From: JBPOFM01 sp051252455
Lineage (GTDB): Bacteria > Bacteroidota > Bacteroidia > Flavobacteriales > Flavobacteriaceae
Length of the DNA: 64,000 bases
Direction of reading: 5' to 3'
Assembly: GCA_051252455.1 (NCBI GenBank)
Contig: JBPOFM010000007.1
Coordinates: 124,001 to 188,000, forward strand
Positions 9,359 through 18,462 of the stretch are shown piece after piece. The position numbers and the translations under genes were made by a program. The stretch's first letter is position 1. Every line of letters begins with the position of its first letter. A model generated the notes under the pieces. The model had not been told where the DNA came from and searched no databases. It saw nothing but the letters and a program-made list of their open reading frames with translations.

Positions 9359-10951
9359 TCAGTCTTTCTTGACTCGTTTCAGATCAACTAAATTAATAGG
9401 GTTGATGCCGAGTCCGCTGACATTTTTTCTAGTAAAACGGAGTACTTCATCATAAAACATCACCACAACTGGTGTTTTTTGCATTACAAGAGAATCCATC
9501 TTTGAATACAATAGTTCACGTTTTTCAGTATCAGTGATAGTAAACGCTTCCTCATACCATTGATCAAATTGGTCGTTCTTAAAATGTGAATAATTAGGAC
9601 CGTTCGGTGCAAAATTCTTACTATAATACAGTGAAAGATAATTTTCAGCATCAGGATAATCTGCTACCCAACTTGCTCTAAACATTTCAAGTTTACCATT
9701 GGCCTTCGCGTCTTTTAGGGTTGCCGCAGGGATGACATCCACATTCACTTTTAAACCGGTTTTTTGGATTTCCCGCTGGATAAATTCACAAAAACTTAAA
9801 TAATTACTAGTAGTTGTGATTGTAATTTCAGGGTTTTGGATTCCCGTTTCTTTTTTGAATTGGGCAACCAAACCTTTGGCTTTTTGTGGTTGATAGTCAA
9901 AGCCCATATCTTCATTGTAGCCTGGTAATCCTTTAGGTATAAATCCACCATTTGCAGGAATCCCAACGCCATTACGCAAATAAACCATCATTTTATTTCT
10001 GTCAAACCCATAATTGACGGCTCTCCTTATGAGTTCCGATTGTATCTCTGAAACTTCAGAATCCAAATAAAAAGCTAAATATTCGGTATTCAAATATGGA
10101 CCACGAATCATATTTACATCTTTTGTGTACCTCTCTCGAAGCTGACCTGAAGCCGTTAAAAGTTCATCTTTATACGAAGCATCTAAACCCGATATAAAAT
10201 CGATATTGCCTTGAGCAAACTGCAAAAACTCGCTTTGTTTATCGGGTAAAAAGGTGATGGCAACTGCTTCAAGATATGGTAATGAAAGGCCATTACTATC
10301 CCTTTCAAAATACGCTGTATTTTTTCTAAAAATCAATTTCAAGTTTTCTTCCCAACGTTTAAATTGGAAAGGACCAGTCCCAATAGGATTGGACCGAAAA
10401 TCACCACCATAATGTTCAACAATCTCCCTGGGAACTACGCTGCAATATTTCATGGTCAGCAATCCCAGAAAAGCTGGAAATGGTTGTTTTAATTTAACTT
10501 CAAATATTGAATCATTTAAAGCTTTAAAATCATCCACCTTTTGGAGTACCCAACTTCCATTAGATGCTAATTGCGTATCAAGCAAACGATTTAAGCTATA
10601 TTCAAAATCAGGAGCTTTTACCATTCTAGTGGAGTCCTTTCCAAACAACGCATGTTTATGAAATTGAACATCATTTCTTAATGTGAAGGAATAGGTGAGT
10701 CCATCTTCAGAGATGGTCCAACTTTTCGCAACACAAGGTAAAACCTTCATATCGTCATCCATCTGGACCAAACCATTGAAGAGTTGGTTAGTGGCCCAAA
10801 TATCAGCTATATCCTTTGAAAATGCCGGATCCAGGGATCCAATATTTTTGTGTTCGTTATATCTAAAAACACTTTTAGTTTCGGTCTGCTTTGAATTGCA
10901 ACCAGTTAAAAATGTACTGATTATCAAAAATAAATATAGTTTGTGACCCAT
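9359..10951 (-). CDS. Peptide/nickel-type ABC substrate-binding lipoprotein (SBP_bac_5)
   Basis: A 530-residue protein with a lipoprotein signal (ISTFLTGC) and the family 5 solute-binding fold: LDPAF near the N-terminus, VAKSWTISEDGLTYSFTLRNDVQFH at about 75-100, NPIGTGPFQFKRW at about 187-200, and RRAVNYGFDRNKMM at about 310-323. Known relatives bind oligopeptides, dipeptides or nickel for an ABC importer. No permease or ATPase gene lies next to it, so its partners are elsewhere or it acts on its own. It is a single-gene unit between two plus-strand genes. Confidence 0.87.
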   Translation of the reverse strand: MGHKLYLFLIISTFLTGCNSKQTETKSVFRYNEHKNIGSLDPAFSKDIADIWATNQLFNGLVQMDDDMKVLPCVAKSWTISEDGLTYSFTLRNDVQFHKHALFGKDSTRMVKAPDFEYSLNRLLDTQLASNGSWVLQKVDDFKALNDSIFEVKLKQPFPAFLGLLTMKYCSVVPREIVEHYGGDFRSNPIGTGPFQFKRWEENLKLIFRKNTAYFERDSNGLSLPYLEAVAITFLPDKQSEFLQFAQGNIDFISGLDASYKDELLTASGQLRERYTKDVNMIRGPYLNTEYLAFYLDSEVSEIQSELIRRAVNYGFDRNKMMVYLRNGVGIPANGGFIPKGLPGYNEDMGFDYQPQKAKGLVAQFKKETGIQNPEITITTTSNYLSFCEFIQREIQKTGLKVNVDVIPAATLKDAKANGKLEMFRASWVADYPDAENYLSLYYSKNFAPNGPNYSHFKNDQFDQWYEEAFTITDTEKRELLYSKMDSLVMQKTPVVVMFYDEVLRFTRKNVSGLGINPINLVDLKRVKKD

Positions 10952-11009
10952 TATTATCTAATAAATGCTATTTTCGTTCATGAAATCTAAATTAACTTAA
11001 AACAAACTT

Positions 11010-11855
11010 ATGAAAAAAAATTACGCTTTATTATTATTTACTTTGTGTTTTGCTTGGATTGCACAATCACAAATTACCTTGAGTCAGAATTCAGGAACAT
11101 CAATAGTTGCTGGAACGATAGCCTGTGGTGCAGGTGGAGTAACCTCTGACAATATTTACTACAGAAATTTTGATTTAGCCGCATTAGGATATACTCAATT
11201 TGAGGTGTCGCAAGTTACTTTCGGTGTGGAATCGGCCACAGCAGTTGATCCAGCCTTTGCTGTCGATGTTATTATTTTCAGTAATTCTGGAGCAGCGTTT
11301 CCAGGTGGAACCTTAACCGAGATTTCAAGAGTATCTGTACCAATTTTGGCAGCAGATGCTGGTACGCTTAAAAATATACCCATTGTGGCTACTGTAACAG
11401 CACCAGCAACATTGGTGTTCGCTATTAGTGTTCCAAATGAAACTGCTGCTGGACATACCACGGGGTTCTATATTGCATCCAATAATTTGGGAGAAACGGC
11501 TCCTACCTATATTTCATCTGTTGCTTGTGGTCTGACATCTCCAGTAACATTGGCAAGTATAAATTTTCCTGATGTGCACGCAATCATGACAGTTACTGGT
11601 ATTTCTTTATCTGTAGATGAATTTTCGGCATCTAGTGCATCTATAAGGCCAAACCCAAGCTCTGATTTTGTAAATATTGAGTTACATCCTTCAAACACTA
11701 TCAATACAATTGAAATCTATTCAATTACAGGTCAATTGGTGAAGAAATTAGAAGGAAACACTAGAATCAATATTAGTGACCTTCAAACTGGTATTTACTT
11801 AATGCAGTTGGAAACAACTAATGGAACTATAACTAAAAAATTAGTGAAGTCATAG
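11010..11855 (+). CDS. Secreted protein with T9SS type A sorting domain
   Basis: 281 residues. A signal peptide (MKKNYALLLFTLCFAWIAQS) leads into an Ala/Gly/Thr-rich all-beta region of about 170 residues that I cannot assign. The last roughly 80 residues form a type A sorting domain: IRPNPSSDFVNIE, then IEIYSITGQLVKKLEG and GIYLMQLET, ending KKLVKS. This predicts export through the type IX system and attachment or release at the surface. It is a single gene, bounded downstream by a strong terminator at 11891. Confidence 0.9.
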   Translation: MKKNYALLLFTLCFAWIAQSQITLSQNSGTSIVAGTIACGAGGVTSDNIYYRNFDLAALGYTQFEVSQVTFGVESATAVDPAFAVDVIIFSNSGAAFPGGTLTEISRVSVPILAADAGTLKNIPIVATVTAPATLVFAISVPNETAAGHTTGFYIASNNLGETAPTYISSVACGLTSPVTLASINFPDVHAIMTVTGISLSVDEFSASSASIRPNPSSDFVNIELHPSNTINTIEIYSITGQLVKKLEGNTRINISDLQTGIYLMQLETTNGTITKKLVKS

Positions 11856-11890
11856 TTACATCTGTTTCACCAAAATTGTGAAGTTTACGA

Positions 11891-11925
11891 AAAGAGTGTT
11901 TTAGTCAATAAAACGCTCTTTTTTA
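11891..11925 (+). terminator. Rho-independent terminator of the T9SS cargo gene
   Basis: A 13-bp stem with one T-G pair (11891-11903 with 11909-11921), a 5-base loop, then a run of T to 11924. It lies 36 bp after the stop at 11855 and directly upstream of mtaB, isolating the two genes. Confidence 0.85.
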
Positions 11926-11946
11926 TTACCTTTGCTGCTTCTTTAA

Positions 11947-13287
11947 ATGGCAGAAATGATTCAGAATAAAAAGGTAGCATTTTATACGTTAGGCTGTAAG
12001 CTGAATTTTTCCGAAACTTCTACGATTGCTCGAAGTTTTACGGACGAAGGTTTTGACCGTGTGGAGTTTAATGAAAATGCAGATATCTACGTAATTAATA
12101 CATGTTCTGTTACAGAGAATGCGGATAAACGTTTTAAATCCATTGTAAAACAGGCTCAAAAAGTTAACCCAGACGCTTTTGTCGCTGCTGTGGGTTGTTA
12201 TGCGCAACTAAAACCACAAGAATTGGCGGATGTTGATGGTGTAGATTTGGTACTTGGTGCTACTGAAAAATTCAAAATCACAGATTATCTAAATGACTTA
12301 ACTAAAAATGATTTGGGAGAAGTTCATTCCTGCGAAATTGAAGAGGCCGATTTTTATGTAGGAAGTTATTCTATAGGAGATCGAACACGTGCTTTTTTGA
12401 AAGTTCAGGATGGCTGTGATTATAAATGTACCTATTGCACCATTCCACTGGCTCGCGGTATTTCACGGAGTGACACTATGGAAAGTGTGTTAAAGAATGC
12501 CAAAGAGATTTCGGAACAGAACATCAAAGAGATTGTCCTTACTGGAGTAAATATTGGTGATTATGGCAAAGGTGAATTCGGCAACAAACGTCATGAACAT
12601 ACATTTCTGGATTTAGTAACCGAATTAGATAAAGTTGAAGGAATTGAACGGCTACGTATATCTTCCATAGAGCCAAATTTATTGAAAAACGAAACCATCG
12701 ATTTAGTATCTAAATCGAGAGCTTTTGTACCACACTTTCATATTCCATTACAAAGTGGAAGTAATGACATTTTAAAGAAAATGAAACGTCGTTATATGCG
12801 AGAACTATATGCTGATAGAGTTGCAAAAATAAAGGAAGTCATGCCTCATGCATGTATTGGTGTAGACGTCATTGTAGGATTCCCGGGTGAAACTGATGAC
12901 CATTTTTTAGACACTTATAATTTCTTGAATGAATTGGATATATCCTATTTACACGTATTTACTTATTCCGAAAGAGAGAATACGGAAGCAGCTGCCATGG
13001 ATGGTGTAGTTCCAAAAAATGTCAGGGCCAAGCGCAGCAAAATGTTACGTGGTTTGTCGGCAAAACTCCGTCGAAATTTTTATGAAAGCCAATTGGGTAG
13101 TAACAGAACTGTTTTGTTTGAAAGTGAAAATAAGGAAGGATATGTCCATGGATTTACAGAAAACTACGTAAAGGTAAAAACACCTTGGAATCCTGAACTG
13201 GTTAACACGCTTCATCAAGTAGAACTTACCAAAATAGATCCAGATGGATTGGTGAGGTTTGAGTTTAATGAGGTGTTTTCAATTTAA
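11947..13287 (+). CDS. mtaB: tRNA t6A37 methylthiotransferase MtaB
   Basis: 446 residues. This radical-SAM enzyme converts t6A37 to ms2t6A37 in tRNAs reading ANN codons. The auxiliary cluster cysteines are C17 (in TLGCKLN, typical of MtaB), C53 (NTCSVT) and C84 (VGCYAQ). The radical-SAM triad is C157, C161 and C164 in DGCDYKCTYC. HIPLQSGS and the GFPGET region follow, with a C-terminal TRAM-like segment. A TACCTTTG box at 11927-11934 fits the flavobacterial -7 element and would give a very short leader. An ATG three codons later (11956) is an alternative start. Confidence 0.95.
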   Translation: MAEMIQNKKVAFYTLGCKLNFSETSTIARSFTDEGFDRVEFNENADIYVINTCSVTENADKRFKSIVKQAQKVNPDAFVAAVGCYAQLKPQELADVDGVDLVLGATEKFKITDYLNDLTKNDLGEVHSCEIEEADFYVGSYSIGDRTRAFLKVQDGCDYKCTYCTIPLARGISRSDTMESVLKNAKEISEQNIKEIVLTGVNIGDYGKGEFGNKRHEHTFLDLVTELDKVEGIERLRISSIEPNLLKNETIDLVSKSRAFVPHFHIPLQSGSNDILKKMKRRYMRELYADRVAKIKEVMPHACIGVDVIVGFPGETDDHFLDTYNFLNELDISYLHVFTYSERENTEAAAMDGVVPKNVRAKRSKMLRGLSAKLRRNFYESQLGSNRTVLFESENKEGYVHGFTENYVKVKTPWNPELVNTLHQVELTKIDPDGLVRFEFNEVFSI

Positions 13288-13403
13288 GCATCCGTCTCGC
13301 TTGCTATTTCAACTTGACTTTAATCCGTTTGTCGGATTTTTAGTATATAAAATTTTCTATTTAGATACTTTTGATCTCTTCGATGAATCCCACAGTCCCA
13401 AAA

Positions 13404-13898
13404 ATGAGAAACACCATTTTATTTTTTCTAATTGCTTTTACATTTTTGACTTCTTGCTCGACTGATGAAAGTGTTGTTGGAACTTGGAAATTGACGACTT
13501 GGAGCGTTCAAATACCCATGGATCTAAATGACGATGCCACTTCAAGCGTTAATTTATTGGATGAAGCAATTTGCAATAACAATGAAATGTTGAAATTTGA
13601 AGCAAATGGATCTGTGTCTACCAATATGACTTACAATCCTAAAGTAACAGTTTCAATTTCTGATGAAACCAAGTCAGTTTATACCGTTAGTGTAGAGTGT
13701 GATAAGGAGGGTAGCATAGGAGCTGCAGGAGATTTTACACAAAACAAAAATTTAGTTTCTCTTTTTGATCAAACTGCTCTTATTGATGACGATCAATTGA
13801 CCATTGTTTATAAGGATGCCATTGATGTACATAATGAAGATCTAACTGTGGTCGTGGCGAAAAAAGATTTAACGTTGATTTACACAAGAAATAATTAA
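13404..13898 (+). CDS. Lipocalin-like lipoprotein
   Basis: 164 residues from the ATG at 13404, chosen because it starts the lipoprotein signal directly (MRNTILFFLIAFTFLTSC); an in-frame ATG at 13383 and a TTG at 13371 lie just upstream. After the Cys, the motif VVGTWKLTTW is the usual entry to the lipocalin-like barrel of Bacteroidota lipoproteins. The rest is beta-rich, ending LTLIYTRNN. Ligand unknown. It is followed by a strong terminator at 13921. Confidence 0.8.
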   Translation: MRNTILFFLIAFTFLTSCSTDESVVGTWKLTTWSVQIPMDLNDDATSSVNLLDEAICNNNEMLKFEANGSVSTNMTYNPKVTVSISDETKSVYTVSVECDKEGSIGAAGDFTQNKNLVSLFDQTALIDDDQLTIVYKDAIDVHNEDLTVVVAKKDLTLIYTRNN

Positions 13899-13920
13899 TT
13901 TGTCTTGAATCATACAAAAA

Positions 13921-13950
13921 AACCGAAGTCTTTACTTCGGTTTTTTTTGT
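13921..13950 (+). terminator. Rho-independent terminator, probably bidirectional
   Basis: A 9-bp stem AACCGAAGT / ACTTCGGTT (13921-13929 with 13934-13942) and a CTTT loop, followed by eight T residues on the plus strand and preceded by an A tract. It can therefore serve both the lipocalin-like gene and the convergent minus-strand gene at 13968. Confidence 0.9.
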
Positions 13951-13967
13951 TTCTTAATACTTTCTAT

Positions 13968-14264
13968 TTAAATGCGTATTCCAACAGGAAGCATTTTTTT
14001 GTATTTTCGGTTCTTTCGAATAAACTTCGCAATTTCGGGGCTCGTAGGAACGACACTGATATTTCTTTCAGAAATGTTTTCAAACACTAAAGTTAAAAAA
14101 TCAGTTTCAAAATCTTCGGAATTAATACACTCGGGTATGATCAGTTTCGTTAAAAAAATCTTCCGTTCTTGTAGGGAATATTCAATCTTGGCAAGTTCAT
14201 CTTCAACTTTAAGCTCAAATTGGCGCAAAAAGTCATTGTCAATTAATTCGGCAGCATCAATCAT
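13968..14264 (-). CDS. Small GNAT-like protein (COG2388 type) with degenerate acyl-CoA site
   Basis: 98 residues. The pattern F-E-x-x-x-x-x-E-L-A-x-I-E-Y, a hydrophobic strand, then VVPTSPEIAKFIRKNRKYKKML matches short COG2388-type acetyltransferase-like proteins, where the ending is usually VVPxCPFVAxYIxxxPEY. The R-G-x-G-x-G/A acetyl-CoA loop expected in the middle is replaced by NSEDFETDFLTLV, so I doubt it is an active acetyltransferase. The ATG at 14264 is the first good start. It is a single gene converging on the 13921 terminator. Confidence 0.65.
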   Translation of the reverse strand: MIDAAELIDNDFLRQFELKVEDELAKIEYSLQERKIFLTKLIIPECINSEDFETDFLTLVFENISERNISVVPTSPEIAKFIRKNRKYKKMLPVGIRI

Positions 14265-14468
14265 TGTAAAATGTGTTTTAGTTCAAGGGTTGGAAGGGCA
14301 GAAACTATAATTTTCCATAGCTTTGCATACAAATTTACAAAAAATATCGCATATATTAAAGCCGCATTTGTGTTAAATACTTATGAAGTAAACTATTAGG
14401 CCAAAATCATAGAGGTGAGAGCAAAATACTGTTTAGTTTTCAGTCTCTACAATCAATAAGATTACAAA

Positions 14469-15137
14469 ATGAATCAAGAGCTCATTCATATATATATGAT
14501 GCCAGGAATGGCGGCTGAACCCACTATTTTTAATCGAATAAAATTACCAGATGATCGGTTTCAAATTCATTGGTTGGAATGGATGATTCCTTCTGAAAAT
14601 GAAAGTTTAGAATCTTACGCAAAACGTATGATTGCCATAATAGAATATGAAAATATTGTGCTTTTGGGCGTATCCTTTGGTGGTGTTTTGGTACAAGAGA
14701 TGAGCAAATATATTAAGTTGAGAAAGCTCATTGTAGTATCAAGCGTAAAGAGCAGGCATGAGCTGCCAAAACGGATGAAAGTTGCTAAATTCATGAAAGC
14801 ATACAAATTTGCACCAACGCAATTATTATCGAATCTAGACGTTCTCAAAAAATATGCATTCAACGACACCATTGCAAGACGAATTGATCTCTATAAAACC
14901 TATCTTGCTGTCAGTGATAAACGATATTTAGATTGGGCCTTAAAAGAAATGTTATGTTGGGATCAGGAAAGTCCAAACCCCAGTGCGATCTATATTAATG
15001 GTGACAAAGATGCTGTTTTTCCACATTCTTGTGTTGGGAACTCCATCGTCATCAAAGGCGGAACGCACATAATGATCATATTTAAAAGCCAATGGTTCAA
15101 TGAAAATTTACCAAAACTAATATTGGATGAAAATTAG
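14469..15137 (+). CDS. Alpha/beta hydrolase
   Basis: A 222-residue cytoplasmic protein with the alpha/beta hydrolase core. The nucleophile elbow is GVSFGG with Ser69, the acid is Asp179 or Asp181 in NGDKDAVFP, and the His is His200 in KGGTHIMI. There is no signal peptide. The substrate is unknown; the compact size resembles small esterase-like proteins. Its end lies 43 bp before the transglycosylase start at 15181, and the three genes to 17588 probably form one transcription unit. Confidence 0.85.
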   Translation: MNQELIHIYMMPGMAAEPTIFNRIKLPDDRFQIHWLEWMIPSENESLESYAKRMIAIIEYENIVLLGVSFGGVLVQEMSKYIKLRKLIVVSSVKSRHELPKRMKVAKFMKAYKFAPTQLLSNLDVLKKYAFNDTIARRIDLYKTYLAVSDKRYLDWALKEMLCWDQESPNPSAIYINGDKDAVFPHSCVGNSIVIKGGTHIMIIFKSQWFNENLPKLILDEN

Positions 15138-15180
15138 AAGCATCGTATTAATTTTTTACTTTTATAAAAAAAATAGAATT

Positions 15181-16131
15181 ATGAATACTATAAAAAATAT
15201 TTTAGCGGCTATCGGAATGATATGTCTGTCAGGACTTTTCATCTTTGCAGTGCAAAAAGCCCCTTCTGAAGTGCAGGAATCTGGAGAACCTAGTGGAACT
15301 TCTGTGAGAAATCTTGTGAATGATTATAACGTTTATGCAATAGAAATTCCAGAAAATTTGGATTTTGCTGGCGAGATCATGCCTTTGAGCGATCCCGACG
15401 TTTACGAGCGCATGGATCGCGAATTATTAGTCAATACTTATTGGCAATCCAACGGATTGCTTATGTTCAAACGAGCGCAAAAATACTTTCCAATTATAGA
15501 GCCAATTCTTAAAAAAAACGGAATCCCTGATGATTTTAAATATTTAGCTGTGATAGAAAGTGGTTTGACCAATGCAGTTTCACCTGCAGGAGCACGAGGT
15601 GTCTGGCAAATTATGCCTGCTACAGCAAGAGAGAACGGCTTGGAAGTGAATGATAATGTGGACGAGCGTTATCATTTGGCTAAATCTACAGAGGTGGCTT
15701 GTAAGTATTTACTAAAATCGAAGGAGCAATTAGGTTCATGGACCTTGGCTGCCGCAGCCTATAATGCAGGAAATGCAGGGGTTTCGAATCGATTGAGAGA
15801 TCAAAAAGTAAAGGAATATTATGATTTGTTACTTGGAGAAGAAACCGGGCGTTACCTATTTAGAATTGTTGCTTTAAAGGAGATATTGAAGAATCCTAAA
15901 GTCTATGGATTTAATTTTAAGGACTCGGATTTGTATACTACTGTTCCAACCTATGAAGTAAATGTCGACGGCGAAGTAACAGATTTCACAGCTTTTGCAC
16001 AACAACATGGCATAAACTATAAAATTTTAAAAATCCATAATCCTTGGTTGCGAGAAGATCACTTAAACAATAAAAGCAAAAAAAGATACATAATTGATAT
16101 TCCTGAAAAAGGATACTACACCAAGTCTTAA
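15181..16131 (+). CDS. Membrane-associated lytic transglycosylase (SLT domain)
   Basis: 316 residues from the ATG at 15181, which starts a typical export signal (MNTIKNILAAIGMICLSGLFIF). The SLT domain runs from about 105 to 220, with catalytic Glu126 in VIESGL, then SPAGARGVWQIMPATAR and AAAYNAGNAGV. The C-terminal part (VPTYEVNVDGEVTDFTAF to the end) resembles a degenerate LysM repeat. It cleaves peptidoglycan glycan strands in the periplasm. Its stop overlaps the cardiolipin synthase start (TAATG), so the two are translationally coupled. Confidence 0.92.
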   Translation: MNTIKNILAAIGMICLSGLFIFAVQKAPSEVQESGEPSGTSVRNLVNDYNVYAIEIPENLDFAGEIMPLSDPDVYERMDRELLVNTYWQSNGLLMFKRAQKYFPIIEPILKKNGIPDDFKYLAVIESGLTNAVSPAGARGVWQIMPATARENGLEVNDNVDERYHLAKSTEVACKYLLKSKEQLGSWTLAAAAYNAGNAGVSNRLRDQKVKEYYDLLLGEETGRYLFRIVALKEILKNPKVYGFNFKDSDLYTTVPTYEVNVDGEVTDFTAFAQQHGINYKILKIHNPWLREDHLNNKSKKRYIIDIPEKGYYTKS

Positions 16132-17588
16132 TGATTGATTTTCTAACCAACAACATTTGGATTTTATTACTGACGATCAATTATTTGATGGTCATTATTG
16201 TTGCATTTTTTATTCTTATAAAAAATATCAATCCGACCAAAACGGTGTCTTATATCATCGTTTTGGTCTTTTTTCCTTTTTTCGGACTGGTAGTTTATTA
16301 TCTCTTTGGGCAGGAATATCGAAAGGATAAAATATTCAACAGAAAACACATCCTGAATCAAAATCTGATCACAACTGTAAATAAGCAGCTCGAGCCTCAA
16401 AGACAAGAAATTAAGGATTTAAAAGATGATTTACTCGAAGATCGTATAAAATTAGTTAAGCTGTTGCACAGCAGCAAGGAAGCCCCTCTGACCACCAAAA
16501 ATGATGTTCGTATCATTAAGAACGGTGAGAACAAATTTAAAAGCCTTTTGGAAGATCTTAAGAATGCAAAAGATCATATCCATATGGAATACTACATTCT
16601 GACAGACGATAAGATCGGAATGAAGATTATCGATCTTCTGTGTGAGAAAGCTAGAAATGGAATCTCTGTAAAATTGAGCATTGATGATGTTGGTAGTAGC
16701 ATTTCAAGAAAACACAAAAAGCAACTGACGGAAAGTGGTGTCATGTGGAATTCATTTATGCCAGTTCTATTCCCTGGATTTACAGGTAAAATGAATTATC
16801 GAAATCATCGAAAAATAGCAATTATCGATGGTGAAGTAGGGTACATTGGTGGTATCAACATTTCCGATACTTATGTTAATTATGACGATTCTGAAGATTA
16901 CTGGAGAGATACCCATTTGAGAGTATCTGGTGAAGCCGTAAAAGGGTTGCAAATCCATTTTTTGATGACATGGGAGTTTGTATCTGGTAAGGATATCGAG
17001 ATCAAGGACAATTATTTTCCCAAAGTCGAAAGTTCAGGGAATATAGCTATGCAAATCGCGGCCAGCGGGCCAGATACGGACTGGGCTAATATAATGGAGG
17101 TTATTTTTGCGGCAATCGTCACTTCCGAAAAGTATGTCTATCTAACCACGCCCTATTTCGTGCCGAATGATCAGATCATTACAGCCTTGCAAGTGGCTGC
17201 GAAAAGTGGTGTTGATGTACGATTATTGATTCCAAAAGATTCGGATTCATGGACTGCCAAACATGCTTCAAACTCTTATTTAGAATGTTTGCTGGAAGCG
17301 AATGTTAAAGTTTATCGCTACTGTAAAGGATTTATACATGCTAAGACAATGGTGGTTGATGATATTTTCTCAACGGTAGGCACTACGAATATGGATTACA
17401 GAAGTTTTAATATCAATTTTGAAATTAATGCGATGATGTACAATGAAGATAAAAGCAAGGAGCTGAAATCTCACTTTTTACAAGATTTGCAAGATAGTGA
17501 AGAAATCGATTTAGAACGATGGAGAAAACGTTCCAAATTTCAAAAATTGAAGGAATCCTATAGTCGATTGTGGGCGCCTCTACTTTAA
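16131..17588 (+). CDS. cls: Cardiolipin synthase (two HKD motifs)
   Basis: 485 residues. Two N-terminal membrane helices (about 8-30 and 38-59) precede a phospholipase D-type catalytic pair, H226-K228-D233 (NHRKIAIID) and H403-K405-D410 (HAKTMVVD), with GGINI and GTTNMDYRSF after each. This layout is that of membrane-bound bacterial cardiolipin synthases, which condense two phosphatidylglycerol molecules. It overlaps the transglycosylase stop by one base and is convergent with the next gene, with one base between the stops. Confidence 0.94.
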   Translation: MIDFLTNNIWILLLTINYLMVIIVAFFILIKNINPTKTVSYIIVLVFFPFFGLVVYYLFGQEYRKDKIFNRKHILNQNLITTVNKQLEPQRQEIKDLKDDLLEDRIKLVKLLHSSKEAPLTTKNDVRIIKNGENKFKSLLEDLKNAKDHIHMEYYILTDDKIGMKIIDLLCEKARNGISVKLSIDDVGSSISRKHKKQLTESGVMWNSFMPVLFPGFTGKMNYRNHRKIAIIDGEVGYIGGINISDTYVNYDDSEDYWRDTHLRVSGEAVKGLQIHFLMTWEFVSGKDIEIKDNYFPKVESSGNIAMQIAASGPDTDWANIMEVIFAAIVTSEKYVYLTTPYFVPNDQIITALQVAAKSGVDVRLLIPKDSDSWTAKHASNSYLECLLEANVKVYRYCKGFIHAKTMVVDDIFSTVGTTNMDYRSFNINFEINAMMYNEDKSKELKSHFLQDLQDSEEIDLERWRKRSKFQKLKESYSRLWAPLL

Positions 17589-17589
17589 A

Positions 17590-18288
17590 CTATGGTTGAT
17601 CACTTGTAGAGATAGCGGCTTCTTTTTTCATGATTTCGCTCTCCATAAGTAATTTGGTAATGTCTTTATATGTGTTATCATAAAACTCTTTTTTCGTACT
17701 AGCTTTTACATTTTTGAGATAAAACTTCCGATCTATATTATTTAGGAGTTTGTTTTCTGTAATATAAAAACTTGCTGGAACTCCGAAAGAGTTTTTGATA
17801 CTACTTAAAACAACATCAAGTTTATTATCTCGTTCATTTACAAACACAATATTTACATTTTTATTAAAACGTTTGGTTGCTTTCTTAACTAGATTTTTTC
17901 GATCCCAATATAAGACAATGATTTCCAGTTTCCCTTTGTACTGATTTGCTATAAGATTAATCGCTTTTATTTCTTCGCGATGGGTCACAAGACACGTCTT
18001 TTTTGTTATAAGAAGGATAGGAGTTTGTATATCGTCTGTATCGACATGACCTCCGGATACTTTTTTTAAGCGCAGTTTAGATATAAATGTTCCTTTTAAG
18101 TAAGTTTTTCTCAAGGAATCAAATAGAACATCGACATACTCATCATTGTCATTTTCGATGGCGAGATCACATTGTTGATTATAGGTTTTGATATGCTCCG
18201 AAATAGCAGCATCGAAGTATATCTTTTCAGCTTGAGAGAAAACTGAAAGTGCAGATCCAAGTAGAATAATGGTAAACATCGTTTTCAT
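17590..18288 (-). CDS. Exported thioredoxin-fold-like protein of unknown function
   Basis: 232 residues from the ATG at 18288, which begins a clean signal peptide (MKTMFTIILLGSALSVFSQ); an in-frame start at 18348 would add 20 residues before it. The middle resembles a TlpA/AhpC-type fold: a strand ILLITKKTC, a helix, LEIIVLYWDRKN, then VPASFYIT, where the VP is typical of thioredoxin-like cis-Pro loops. Only one Cys is present at the active-site position (KKTCLVTH), so disulfide exchange is unlikely. Assignment is tentative. Confidence 0.6.
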   Translation of the reverse strand: MKTMFTIILLGSALSVFSQAEKIYFDAAISEHIKTYNQQCDLAIENDNDEYVDVLFDSLRKTYLKGTFISKLRLKKVSGGHVDTDDIQTPILLITKKTCLVTHREEIKAINLIANQYKGKLEIIVLYWDRKNLVKKATKRFNKNVNIVFVNERDNKLDVVLSSIKNSFGVPASFYITENKLLNNIDRKFYLKNVKASTKKEFYDNTYKDITKLLMESEIMKKEAAISTSDQP

Positions 18289-18408
18289 GCTTACAAATTT
18301 GTAGATTAAAGGCTTCTGAAAAGTAGTGAAGAAAGGCTTATCTTGCAAAAATATTCGTTAATGTGTAATATATTGTCAGAATATTCATCATTATCTACCT
18401 GTAGGAAT

Positions 18409-18436
18409 AAAAAAGCATTAACTAAAGAGTTAATGC
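18409..18436 (-). terminator. Rho-independent terminator for the minus-strand pair
   Basis: A perfect 9-bp stem (18415-18423 with 18428-18436) and a 4-base loop. On the minus strand it is followed by a run of six T. It lies 27 bp beyond the stop of the TPR-like gene at 18463. Confidence 0.87.
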
Positions 18437-18462
18437 ATCACGTTCGAAGAAATATTTTTTTG

